A stretch of DNA of 64,000 nt, taken from Bacteroidales bacterium (GTDB taxonomy: Bacteria; Bacteroidota; Bacteroidia; Bacteroidales; UBA932). The position numbers and the translations under genes were made by a program. A model generated the notes under the pieces. That model worked only from the letters and a program-made list of their open reading frames with translations. It searched no databases and had not been told where the DNA came from. The stretch spans positions 115,046 through 179,045 of the forward strand of contig JAFTGA010000015.1 of assembly GCA_017458145.1 (NCBI GenBank), read 5' to 3'. Positions 8,221 through 16,264 of the stretch are shown piece after piece. Every line of letters begins with the position of its first letter. Within the stretch, counting starts at the first letter, position 1.

Positions 8221-9462
8221 ATGATCAAGAAAATCATTGCCGTGGCCGCATTGGCCCTTGCCTGTGCGAGCGGCCTCCCGGCCCAGGACAAGCCCTCCAT
8301 CCAGTTCAAACCCTATGGCTTTGTCCGCAACTACCTCGTCATCGATTCCCGCGAAAGCGTCTATGGCACGGAAGACTTCTTCTACTATGTCCCGAAGGAC
8401 CGGAATCTCGTCGGTGGCACGGACCTGAACCAGCAGACGACCGTCAGCTTCGGAGCCATCACCTCCCGGCTCGGCCTGGATGTCGTGGGCTACCAGGTCA
8501 ACGGCCTGAGCATCTCCGCCAAGATTGAGGCGGACTTCTATGCCGGAGTGTCCGGGGTGACCGGCACGGCCCTGCTCCGTCTCCGCCAGGCGTTCCTGAG
8601 CCTGTCCAAGGACTCCTTCAGCCTCAAGGTCGGACAGGCCTGGCATCCGATGGCGGCCGATATGCCGCACATCTTCTCGCTGAATACCGGCGCCCCGTTC
8701 GGCCCGTTCAGCCGCACGCCCGAGGTTGTCGCCGATTTCAAGCTCGGCAGCGGATTCACTCTGACAGCCGCCGCCATCTGGCAGATGCAGTACACCTCCG
8801 CCGGACCTTCCGGCGCTTCCGCCGATTATATCAAATACGGCGGCATCCCCGAACTCTACCTGGGCCTGAGCCTCAAGCAGGGCGGTTTCACGGGCCGCGT
8901 GGGCGTGGACATGCTCTCCATCAAGCCGCGTCATCTGGATGCCACCGGCACCAGGAAAGTGAGCGACCGTATCACCACCTTCAGCCCGTTCCTGTATGCC
9001 GAATACACCAAGGACCTGTTCTCCGTCAAGGCAAAGACCATCTTCGCCCAGGCTGGAGAGCACATGAACCTGAACGGCGGCTACGGCGTGTCCGGCATCG
9101 ATGCGGACGGCAGCTGGCGCTATTCCCCGACGCGCAATTCCTCCACCTGGATCAGCCTGACCTACGGCAAGAAGGTGCAGGGCGTGCTGTTCGCGGGCTA
9201 TGTGCGCAACTTCGGCACGAAGGACGCGCTCGTGGGCGACCTGTATTTCAGCAAGAACAGTTTCTCCAACATGAACCGGATGTTCCGTGTGACGCCGGAG
9301 ATCATGTTCAACTGGGGCAAGCTCACCCTGGGCCTGGAGTATGAGATGACCGGCGTCCAGTACGGCAGCTTCGGCCAGCACGACAATTACGGCCTCGCCA
9401 CCGAGGGCCTGCACTGGGTGGTCAACCACCGCTTCCAGGCGATGCTTCGCTACACCTTCTAG
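8221..9462 (+). CDS. Outer-membrane beta-barrel, porin-like
   Basis: A 413-residue protein. The start at 8221 gives a standard signal peptide (MIKKIIAVAALALACASGLPAQ) with cleavage expected after AQ; a longer upstream frame would spoil it. The rest is alternating hydrophobic strands with aromatic girdle residues (IQFKPYGFVRNYLVID, YLGLSLKQGGF) and a terminal YTF, as in Bacteroidota outer-membrane porins of the DcaP/OprP-like fold. It directly follows the anion symporter, so it may be the outer-membrane route for the same solute. The precise family is not recognised. Confidence 0.8.
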   Translation: MIKKIIAVAALALACASGLPAQDKPSIQFKPYGFVRNYLVIDSRESVYGTEDFFYYVPKDRNLVGGTDLNQQTTVSFGAITSRLGLDVVGYQVNGLSISAKIEADFYAGVSGVTGTALLRLRQAFLSLSKDSFSLKVGQAWHPMAADMPHIFSLNTGAPFGPFSRTPEVVADFKLGSGFTLTAAAIWQMQYTSAGPSGASADYIKYGGIPELYLGLSLKQGGFTGRVGVDMLSIKPRHLDATGTRKVSDRITTFSPFLYAEYTKDLFSVKAKTIFAQAGEHMNLNGGYGVSGIDADGSWRYSPTRNSSTWISLTYGKKVQGVLFAGYVRNFGTKDALVGDLYFSKNSFSNMNRMFRVTPEIMFNWGKLTLGLEYEMTGVQYGSFGQHDNYGLATEGLHWVVNHRFQAMLRYTF

Positions 9463-9471
9463 TTATCCTGT

Positions 9472-10533
9472 ATGGCACTTCTGCTGTTCTTCCTTTTCGG
9501 AGCCATGGCCGTGTCGTTCCTCTGCTCGATCCTGGAGGCGACACTGATGTCCACCCCGATCTCCTACATCACGATGCGGGAGGAAGAGGGGTACGGGCCC
9601 GCCGTCCGCTTCAAGGAATACAAGCAGGACACTTCCCGGCCGATCGCCGCCATCCTGTCCCTCAATACGATAGCCAATACGATCGGCGCGGCTGGCGTGG
9701 GCAGTCAGGCCACGGCCTTGTTCGGCTCCCAGTGGTTCGGACTCGTCAGCGCCCTGATGACCATCCTGATACTCGTTTTCTCCGAAATCATCCCCAAGAC
9801 GCTCGGCGCCACCCGCTGGAAATCCCTGATGGGCTTTGCCACGGGCGCCATCCGCTGCCTGATCTTCCTGATGTATCCGCTGGTGCTGCTGATCGAGCTG
9901 CTCACCCGGCTGATTACCCCCGGGGAGATGGAGACCGCCGTCTCGCGCGACGAAGTGAGCGCGATGGCGAACGTCGCGGAAGAGGAGGGTGACCTGGAAG
10001 AAGACGAGAACACGATCATCCAGAACCTCATCTCGATGGATGAGGTCAAGGCCTTCGACGTGATGACCCCGCGCGTGGTCTGCGAGATCGCGCCGGAATC
10101 AATGACGCTCAAGTCGTTCTACAAGAACAAGCATTTCCGCCACCACAGCCGCATCCCGGTCTATGCCGACAACGACGAATACATCACCGGCTACATCCTC
10201 CGGATGGAGGCCCTGCAGCTCATGGCCGAGGACAAATTCGACACGACCCTCGGCGAGATCCGCCGCGACGTGGCCACCTTCGACGAGGATACGTCCCTGG
10301 ACCTGATCTGGGACGAGATGCTGAGCAAGGACGAGCAGATCGCCATCATCATCAACGAATACGGCAGTTTCCAGGGCATCCTGACCCTGGAGGACGTGAT
10401 CGAGACGCTGCTGGGCAGCGAAATCGTGGATGAGAACGACACTGTCCGCGACATGCAGCAGCTCGCCCGCGAAAAGTGGAAGAAGGTCAAGGTCAAGCGG
10501 CCGGTCCGCGAAGAGGGGGCAAAAGAAAACTAG
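9472..10533 (+). CDS. CNNM/DUF21 transmembrane protein with CBS pair (CorC/HlyC-related)
   Basis: A 353-residue protein with an N-terminal DUF21 membrane domain of about four helices (residues 1-150, including the SILEATLMSTP and IIPKTLGA segments), then a tandem CBS pair (about 195-335, with DVMTPRVVCEIAP and DEYGSFQGILTLEDVIETLLG). The C-terminal CorC_HlyC domain is missing; the protein ends soon after the CBS pair with a basic tail. Members are linked to magnesium or other cation export. Its stop codon lies within the stem of a bidirectional terminator. Confidence 0.88.
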   Translation: MALLLFFLFGAMAVSFLCSILEATLMSTPISYITMREEEGYGPAVRFKEYKQDTSRPIAAILSLNTIANTIGAAGVGSQATALFGSQWFGLVSALMTILILVFSEIIPKTLGATRWKSLMGFATGAIRCLIFLMYPLVLLIELLTRLITPGEMETAVSRDEVSAMANVAEEEGDLEEDENTIIQNLISMDEVKAFDVMTPRVVCEIAPESMTLKSFYKNKHFRHHSRIPVYADNDEYITGYILRMEALQLMAEDKFDTTLGEIRRDVATFDEDTSLDLIWDEMLSKDEQIAIIINEYGSFQGILTLEDVIETLLGSEIVDENDTVRDMQQLAREKWKKVKVKRPVREEGAKEN

Positions 10534-10563
10534 TCATCGGATTCCGATGACTAGTTTTCTTTT
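10521..10563. terminator. Bidirectional terminator with embedded stop codon
   Basis: A perfect 21-bp inverted repeat (arms 10521-10541 and 10543-10563; outer end AAAAGAAAACTAGTCATCGG). T runs exist on both strands. The TAG stop of the CBS protein is at 10531-10533 inside the left arm; the converging gene ends at 10575. Confidence 0.9.
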
Positions 10564-10574
10564 GCGGCTTGCCG

Positions 10575-11462
10575 CTACTGCTGCGGTTGCGGCTTCGGTT
10601 TTTTCTTTGAGCGGTCCAGGACGCGGAAGTAGCCGATCTGGATCCCCAACAGGTCGAGATCCCGGGCAACCCGGAAGGAGGACATCCGGGCGTTGTTGGT
10701 CCCTGCCATCCAGGATTTGTCCTGGATGGTGTTTTCGTAGGTGATGCCGACGAGCGGGATGCTGAGGAAGAATGAGCTCCCGTCACGGAGTTTCAGGGCG
10801 CCGCCGACGGCGAATTTCAGGCCGGTGCCGAATGTGCTGGAGACGCGGACCTGGTAGTTCTCGTCGCTCTTGAGCGGATGGGATGTCGTGACGCCGTAGT
10901 TGCCGAACAGGCGGCCCTCCGCGAACACCGCAAACAACTGGGAGCCGAAGAAGGAAAGATATTTCCGGGCGGTCAGGGAGATGCCGCCCCTGTGATGGTG
11001 CATGTGCCGGGAAGTAATCTGCACGTTGAGGTCCTGGATCGTCTCGGGTTTCTGCTCGCTGTCCAGATCGTTGAGGATGCTGCCGAGCGCGTCCCTGAGA
11101 TCCAGTTTGAGATCCGTGTTCAGGTTGTAGCCGGCATATTCCAGGCGGACGCCCAGGGCGAAATCGTCAGCCAGGAAGTAGGAGAACCTCGGCGCCACGG
11201 TCCAGGTCTGGAACCTTCCCGATCCGATATTGAGCATGGAAAGGATGCTGAAACCGTCTCCGTTGGCGAGTCCGGCCGCATCATAGCTGTGGTAGGATCC
11301 GGAGATCCCCAGGGTCCGGATGCCCTTCGGAATGAAGACCACCTTTCCCTTCTTCTCATCATCAAAACGATGCAGGATGTTCTGGAGGGGCCCCTGTGCA
11401 TAGAGCTGGCCGCTCAAGAGAAGCGCGGCGAGAAAAAGAATACGTTTGTTCATATAGATCAT
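10575..11462 (-). CDS. Predicted outer-membrane beta-barrel protein, function unknown
   Basis: A 295-residue protein with a signal peptide (ILFLAALLLSGQLYAQ) and a body of amphipathic strands, for example TWTVAPRFSYFLADDFALGVRLEYAGY and SFFLSIPLVGITYE in shorter pieces. The C-terminus is a soluble basic tail (DRSKKKPKPQPQQ) and not the aromatic end typical of BAM substrates. I do not recognise the family beyond a barrel of about 8-12 strands. The ATG at 11462 overlaps the upstream stop as ATGA; a second ATG at 11453 gives a more conventional signal peptide. It is probably translationally coupled to the upstream hypothetical gene. Confidence 0.7.
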   Translation of the reverse strand: MIYMNKRILFLAALLLSGQLYAQGPLQNILHRFDDEKKGKVVFIPKGIRTLGISGSYHSYDAAGLANGDGFSILSMLNIGSGRFQTWTVAPRFSYFLADDFALGVRLEYAGYNLNTDLKLDLRDALGSILNDLDSEQKPETIQDLNVQITSRHMHHHRGGISLTARKYLSFFGSQLFAVFAEGRLFGNYGVTTSHPLKSDENYQVRVSSTFGTGLKFAVGGALKLRDGSSFFLSIPLVGITYENTIQDKSWMAGTNNARMSSFRVARDLDLLGIQIGYFRVLDRSKKKPKPQPQQ

Positions 11463-12037
11463 TGACTATGTTTCTCTTGTGATAGCAGCACCTTTTTGTA
11501 TCCCAGCCGGTGGAGTTCGATCCCGGCGCCGATGCGGTAGAGAACCGTATAGGCGCGGGACAGCAGGTAAAAACCGCGGGCAGTCTGGATCTCGACCCCT
11601 TCGTGCTGCAGCAGGCCGAGCACGGCAAGGGCGCAGCTCTGCAGGGTGTCGGAAATCTTTCTGGCTTCCGCGCTGTCCAGCGGCAGGCCCAGGATGTCGC
11701 GCAGGATGTGTTCGTCCATGTCGTCCCAGCCGCGGGAGCCGTACCAGCTGCGGTAGGAAGCGTCCTTGAAGCGGCGCCAGTCGGCGTCCCAGCCCCAGGC
11801 CACGCCCAGGCCGAGGAACCCGGCCCAGGCCAGGGCCGCTTCCGGGTAGTCGTTGAAGTTGACGACCGCGTCGGCAATGTAATCTTTGATATAGCTGTCC
11901 CACAGTCCGTCGATGTCGGGATTGCGGACCAGCTCGGCGGGGAGCTGTCCCACGCCGCTGCAGACTTTCACCAGGCCGTCCTCGAGCAGCTGCTCGAAGC
12001 GGTCGAGGTCGCGGGTATCTTCGGGATGGAGCGGCAT
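11459..12037 (-). CDS. Hypothetical protein
   Basis: A 192-residue, acidic, Trp- and Tyr-rich, probably alpha-helical protein with no signal peptide or membrane segment that I can identify. I do not recognise the family. Visible features are the segments WAGFLGLGVAWGWDADWRRF and SWYGSRGWDDMDEHILRDILG and the C-terminal helix IELHRLGYKKVLLSQ. Its ATG overlaps the stop of the rel gene (ATGA) and its own stop overlaps the next gene in the same way, so it sits in a tight three-gene unit with a (p)ppGpp enzyme and a small barrel protein. Confidence 0.65.
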   Translation of the reverse strand: MPLHPEDTRDLDRFEQLLEDGLVKVCSGVGQLPAELVRNPDIDGLWDSYIKDYIADAVVNFNDYPEAALAWAGFLGLGVAWGWDADWRRFKDASYRSWYGSRGWDDMDEHILRDILGLPLDSAEARKISDTLQSCALAVLGLLQHEGVEIQTARGFYLLSRAYTVLYRIGAGIELHRLGYKKVLLSQEKHSQ

Positions 12038-14136
12038 CAGATTCTGCGGATTTTAATGACTTGCCTGAGGTTGGTCACCTGCGAGAGCACCTTGTCCAGT
12101 TCGGCACTGGACGGGACCAGCAGGCGGATGGTGATCTCATAAGTACCGGCGCGGAGGTTCTCCCTGACATTGAAGGCGCGCATCGACACCTTGAACTGGC
12201 CGATGACGTCCATGATGGCGCTGAGCACGGGGTGGTCGAGTTCGGCCGTGACGGCGAGCGTACACTGGAAGTCCCCCGTGGCCGGATTGTCCTGCCAGAT
12301 GACTTTCTGGATACGGTAGGGGAAACGCTCGATGAGCTGCGCGGCGTTGGGACAGGAGATCCGGTGGATCTTGATCCCTTCGGTGCGGGTCACGAACCCG
12401 AACACGTCGTCGCCGAATACCGGGTTGCAGCATTTGGAGAGCTTGTATTCCAAGCCCTTGACGTTCTTGGCGTTGATGACCAGGATGTCTTCGGATGTCA
12501 CCCCGGAATAGCCTTTGCGCACGGGCGCCCCGCTCTCCGGCGTGCCGGGTTGGGCGGCATGGTCCTGCTGGGCGTTCTGCTTCTGGAGGATGAAGGACTT
12601 GATGTCGTTGACGTCCACTTCCTCGCGGGAGATGGCCGCCATGAAGGGCAGGATGGACGGGTATTTGTGCGCCTTGAGGTATTCCGTCATCCAGTCGTCC
12701 GGGAATTCGAGTTTCCAGTTGCGCAGACGCCGCTCCAGGATTTCCCTTCCGTCCGCCGCAGCCTTGCGCTCGTCGGCGTCGAGTTCCTGCTTGATCTTGG
12801 TCCGGGCCTTGGAGGTCACGACCCAGTCCAGCCAGGCCCTGCTGGGCCGCTGGTCCTTGCGCGTGAGGATCTCCACCACGTCGCCGGTCCGGAGCTTTTC
12901 GCGGATCGGGACTGCCCGCCCGCCCACCTTGCCGCCGGTGCAGCGGCAGCCCAGGCCGGAGTGGATATTGAAAGCGAAGTCCAGTACGGACGCGCCGGCA
13001 GGCAGGGTGCGCAGTTCTCCGGTGGGGGTGAATACGAAGATCTCCCGCGTCGGGGGAGACGGGAGGTCCTCCGGGGCGGCGTCGAGCGGATGCTCCAGCG
13101 TCTCGCGCACGCTCTGCAGCCAGCGGTCGATCGAGGCCTCGTGCCGGATTCCCTTGTAGGCCCAGTGGGCGGCGTTTCCGCTCTCGGCCTCGATGTCCAT
13201 CCGCCGGGTGCGGATCTGGACCTCGAGCGCCTGGCCGCTCCGGTTCTTGACCGTGATGTGCAGGGATTCATAGCCGTTGGGACGCGGGGTGGTCAGCCAG
13301 TCGCGCAGGCGCTTCGTGTCGGACTCGTATTCTTCCGTCACGTAGGAGAACACCTTCCAGCACAGATCCTTCTCGACCCTGGGATCATCCTCGCAGTCGA
13401 TGATGAAGCGGATCGCGAAGACGTCGTACACGCCTTCGAACGGAACCTTCTGCACCTGCATCTTGCGGTAGATGGAATAGGCGCTCTTCGTGCGGATTTT
13501 CAGTTTATAGACGATCCCGGCATCCGAGAGTTTCTTCTTCAGCGGCTCGATGAACTCGGCCATGATCTGCTCCCGGTCCTTCTGGGTCGCCTTGAGCTTG
13601 TTGGTGATGGCCCGGTACTGCTCGGGGTCGGAGTGGCGGAACCAGATGTTGCCCAGCTCGTTGTTGATGTTGTACAGGCCGAGCTGATGGGCCAGCGGCA
13701 TATACAGCATCAGCGTCTCCAGGAGTTTCTGGTCGCGGGAGGACTTGGGAAAAATCTGCAGGCTGCGCATGACCTCCAGCCGGTCCGCGATCTTGAGCAC
13801 GGTCACGCGCGGGTCCGTGGAGTATTGGACGATCAGGCGCTTGTAGTTTTCAGCTTCCAGCCGGGTATCCTTGGGCTTGATGGTCGAGATCTTGTTGAGG
13901 CCGTCCACCAGGGTCCGCACGTCCTGCGGGAAAGCGCTGATATCTACATCCTTGTGGATACGGGTGGCTTCGTGCAGATAGACGGCTGCCACGCACGCGG
14001 CGGGCAGGCCGATCTCGTCCTCCACGATCTTTGCCACGTTGTCCGGATGCCCGATGAACGGAGTCCCGTCATAGCGGACTTCGTCCTTGAGCGCTTCCAG
14101 CGCCACGGCGCGTGCCTGTTCGATCAGATGTTCCAT
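12037..14136 (-). CDS. RelA/SpoT-family (p)ppGpp synthetase with degenerate hydrolase motif
   Basis: A 699-residue long RSH protein. Order: HD-type domain (1-180), synthetase (about 210-330, with RTKSAYSIYRKMQ, GYESLHITV and ALEVQIRTRRMD), TGS (about 355-415, EIFVFTPTGELRTLP), helical/zinc region and a C-terminal ACT domain. The hydrolase HD pair reads HE (His55-Glu56 in VYLHEATRIHKD), not the LHDVVED form of bifunctional enzymes, while the synthetase motifs look intact. That suggests RelA-like, synthesis-only activity. The start at 14136 was chosen because homology begins there; the open frame extends upstream without similarity. The symbol is left blank because relA, spoT or rel cannot be decided. 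Confidence 0.9.
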   Translation of the reverse strand: MEHLIEQARAVALEALKDEVRYDGTPFIGHPDNVAKIVEDEIGLPAACVAAVYLHEATRIHKDVDISAFPQDVRTLVDGLNKISTIKPKDTRLEAENYKRLIVQYSTDPRVTVLKIADRLEVMRSLQIFPKSSRDQKLLETLMLYMPLAHQLGLYNINNELGNIWFRHSDPEQYRAITNKLKATQKDREQIMAEFIEPLKKKLSDAGIVYKLKIRTKSAYSIYRKMQVQKVPFEGVYDVFAIRFIIDCEDDPRVEKDLCWKVFSYVTEEYESDTKRLRDWLTTPRPNGYESLHITVKNRSGQALEVQIRTRRMDIEAESGNAAHWAYKGIRHEASIDRWLQSVRETLEHPLDAAPEDLPSPPTREIFVFTPTGELRTLPAGASVLDFAFNIHSGLGCRCTGGKVGGRAVPIREKLRTGDVVEILTRKDQRPSRAWLDWVVTSKARTKIKQELDADERKAAADGREILERRLRNWKLEFPDDWMTEYLKAHKYPSILPFMAAISREEVDVNDIKSFILQKQNAQQDHAAQPGTPESGAPVRKGYSGVTSEDILVINAKNVKGLEYKLSKCCNPVFGDDVFGFVTRTEGIKIHRISCPNAAQLIERFPYRIQKVIWQDNPATGDFQCTLAVTAELDHPVLSAIMDVIGQFKVSMRAFNVRENLRAGTYEITIRLLVPSSAELDKVLSQVTNLRQVIKIRRI

Positions 14137-14161
14137 ATCCGTCCGGCAAAAATGCCGATAA

Positions 14162-14169
14162 CAAATATA
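14162..14169 (-). promoter_or_regulatory. -7 box upstream of the RSH gene
   Basis: On the minus strand this reads TATATTTG, 25 bases before the ATG at 14136. It lies in the 37-base gap after the GH53 gene. No -33 element was found. Confidence 0.45.
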
Positions 14170-14173
14170 GCAT

Positions 14174-15271
14174 TTATTTCTGATTTGATACGAATGCGTC
14201 CATAATCCCGGTGGGCCGGCCCTCCAGGTCGAAGGCGCCGAGCCGGTAGCCGCGCGGGCGGCAGCAGGGGTTCCAGTAGAAGAGTCCGAGGCAGTGCTCC
14301 GTGCTCCGGGCCGCCCGGACGATCTCCTCCATCTGGCGGATGCTCTTCGCCATCCGGGCTTCATCGTCCAGGATGACCTCGGCGCCGGTCTCCACAATCA
14401 TCGTCTCCTTGCCGAACCGCTCCCAGACGTGTCCGATGTTGGCCATGCAGTCGGCAATGACCTGGTCCGCATCCGTCCTGCCGTTGGTGGCCGCCCAATA
14501 GGGATAGAGCGACATTCCGACCAGATCGTAGCGGGTGCCGTACTGCTCGAGCAGGCCCAGGTTCCAGTCGTAGAGCTCCCGGTCGTAGCCGTTGTCCAGG
14601 TGGACGATGCAGACGGCCTTCGGAAACACGCTCTTGACGGCCTCGTAGCCGGCGTCCAGGAAGCCGGCATACTGCTCCGGATCCAGCCGGCTGTGGCCCA
14701 TATGCTCGGTGACCTCCTGGCCCTGGTTGTTCCAGAGCAGTCCGTTGGTGGTCTCATTGCCCACCTGCACCCATTTCGGCGCGATGCCGTTGTCCTTCAG
14801 GTATTGCAGCACCTCGGCCGTGTGGGCTTTGAGGTCCTCTTTCATCTGCGCATAGCCGTGGCCCAGCCAGCTGCGCGGGATGGGCTGGTGCTGCGGATCC
14901 GCCCAACTGTCGCTGTAGTGGAAGTCGATCATGATCTCCATCCCCAGGTCCCGGGCCAGCCGGGCGTTGTAGAGGACGTCCTCTTTGTTGCACAGGCCCC
15001 GGAAATCGGTGCTGTCCACGGGCTGCCCGGGGCGCCCCCAGGGCTTGGGGTCCACCCAGACACGCAGGCGGACGGCATTCAGCCCCATCGCTTTCATCAG
15101 GGCCGTGACCTCCACCGGCTCGTCTCCGGTGTGGCCGTAGTAATACTCGCCGCGTTTTTCCGCACCGGCGGAACCGCTGATGTCGGCGCCGAGCCAGAAA
15201 GGCTCCGCTTGGGGGGCGCAGGCCGCCAGCAGGACGAGGCAGCCGCACAGAAGCATGTTCGTAACTTTCAT
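14174..15271 (-). CDS. GH53 arabinogalactan endo-beta-1,4-galactanase, lipoprotein
   Basis: A 365-residue GH53 enzyme that cleaves beta-1,4-galactan side chains of pectin. The N-terminus is a lipoprotein signal with lipobox LLAAC (Cys18), so the protein is membrane-anchored, perhaps surface-exposed. GH53 hallmarks are LGADISG near the mature start, AVRLRVWVDP (about 66-75), IDFHYSDSWADP, the acid/base Glu173 in VGNETTNG and the nucleophile Glu294 in IVETGAE. It is not in a classical PUL: no SusC/SusD is visible; neighbours are a DMT permease upstream (13-base gap) and the RSH gene downstream. Confidence 0.9.
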   Translation of the reverse strand: MKVTNMLLCGCLVLLAACAPQAEPFWLGADISGSAGAEKRGEYYYGHTGDEPVEVTALMKAMGLNAVRLRVWVDPKPWGRPGQPVDSTDFRGLCNKEDVLYNARLARDLGMEIMIDFHYSDSWADPQHQPIPRSWLGHGYAQMKEDLKAHTAEVLQYLKDNGIAPKWVQVGNETTNGLLWNNQGQEVTEHMGHSRLDPEQYAGFLDAGYEAVKSVFPKAVCIVHLDNGYDRELYDWNLGLLEQYGTRYDLVGMSLYPYWAATNGRTDADQVIADCMANIGHVWERFGKETMIVETGAEVILDDEARMAKSIRQMEEIVRAARSTEHCLGLFYWNPCCRPRGYRLGAFDLEGRPTGIMDAFVSNQK

Positions 15272-15284
15272 AAATTATAGATTG

Positions 15285-16193
15285 TCAAGAATTCGTGCCT
15301 GCTGCGCGCGAGCGGTTCACCAGGAAGACGCCGACGAACACCATCACGGCGGCCAGGCCTTTCTGCCAGGTGAATCGGTCCATCCCGACGGCGATGCTCA
15401 GGGCGGCGGCGATCATCGGCTGGAGATAGGAGTACATGCTTACCAGCGTGGGCCGCAGGTGTTTCTGCCCGACGGGGATGAGGAAATACGCCACGAAGGT
15501 GGCGAAGAAGATCACGTAGGCCACCTCCCAGGCGAGCCTGGATGTCAGGGCGGCGTAGTCCGTGTGCAGCAACCCGCCCCAGGAGAAGGGGAGGCAGTAT
15601 GCCAGGGAGAAGAGGAACATCCACTTCATGAAGGTGACGACGCTGTAGCGGGAGATCAGGGGGCGGAAGGCGCCCAGATACCCCGCAAAACTCAGCCCGT
15701 TGATCAGCAGCAGGACGATGCCCAGCGGCTGCGTCCGTGACACGGCGCCGGCCGCGTGCGTGGAGTTGAAGATCAGCAGCAGCGCGCCGCCGAGGCTCAG
15801 CGCCACGCCCCCGGCCTTCTTCAGGGAGATCGGCTCGCGCAGGAACAGGAAGGCGAAAAGCATCGTATAGACCGGGGTCAGCGCCCCCAGCACGGCGGTG
15901 TCGATCGGCGTCGCGATCGCGATGGCGAACAGGAAACTCATCTGCGGGACAAAGAGCCCGAGGAAAGAGGCCAGCGCGATAAGCGCGAAATCCTGGCCGG
16001 ACACCTTCTCCTTCGGCAGGAAAAGGGACAGGAGCCAGAACAGGGCCGTGGCCCCGATGGCGCGCAGGGCGAACATCACCATCGGGGACACCGTGCCGGA
16101 GTTGGCGATGTCCTTGTTGAGAACGATGTTGAAACCGAAGATGATATAGGCGCCCGCTGCGGAGAGATGGCCGGCCCACTTGTTCTTATCCAT
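15285..16193 (-). CDS. DMT superfamily (EamA) permease
   Basis: A 302-residue inner-membrane protein with ten hydrophobic segments arranged as two EamA repeats. The first repeat has the conserved FGFNIVLNKD and the segment AIAIATPIDTAVLGALTPVYTMLFAFLFLREPI, which in shorter parts matches the EamA signature; the second ends near YSYLQPMIAAALSIAVG. The family exports amino acids, metabolites or drugs, and the substrate is unknown. It is the first gene of the minus-strand run leading to GH53 and has its own -7 box. Confidence 0.88.
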   Translation of the reverse strand: MDKNKWAGHLSAAGAYIIFGFNIVLNKDIANSGTVSPMVMFALRAIGATALFWLLSLFLPKEKVSGQDFALIALASFLGLFVPQMSFLFAIAIATPIDTAVLGALTPVYTMLFAFLFLREPISLKKAGGVALSLGGALLLIFNSTHAAGAVSRTQPLGIVLLLINGLSFAGYLGAFRPLISRYSVVTFMKWMFLFSLAYCLPFSWGGLLHTDYAALTSRLAWEVAYVIFFATFVAYFLIPVGQKHLRPTLVSMYSYLQPMIAAALSIAVGMDRFTWQKGLAAVMVFVGVFLVNRSRAAGTNS

Positions 16194-16216
16194 ACAATAT
16201 CTGACTAACCTGCCTG

Positions 16217-16224
16217 CAAAGATA
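16217..16224 (-). promoter_or_regulatory. -7 box for the DMT permease gene
   Basis: Reads TATCTTTG on the minus strand, 23 bases before the ATG at 16193. It faces a second TATCTTTG on the plus strand 13 bases away, giving a divergent promoter pair. Confidence 0.5.
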
Positions 16225-16237
16225 CGAAGAAAAGCAT

Positions 16238-16245
16238 TATCTTTG
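16238..16245 (+). promoter_or_regulatory. -7 box for uvrB
   Basis: Reads TATCTTTG, 19 bases before the uvrB ATG. I see no TTTG at the expected -33 distance. Confidence 0.5.
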
Positions 16246-16264
16246 TATAATTTATATAAGTGTA

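Noticed and set aside
14137-14397. N-terminal extension of the RSH protein
   Set aside because: The upstream open frame overlaps the GH53 gene and gives Arg/Ser-rich sequence without similarity; homology begins at 14136.
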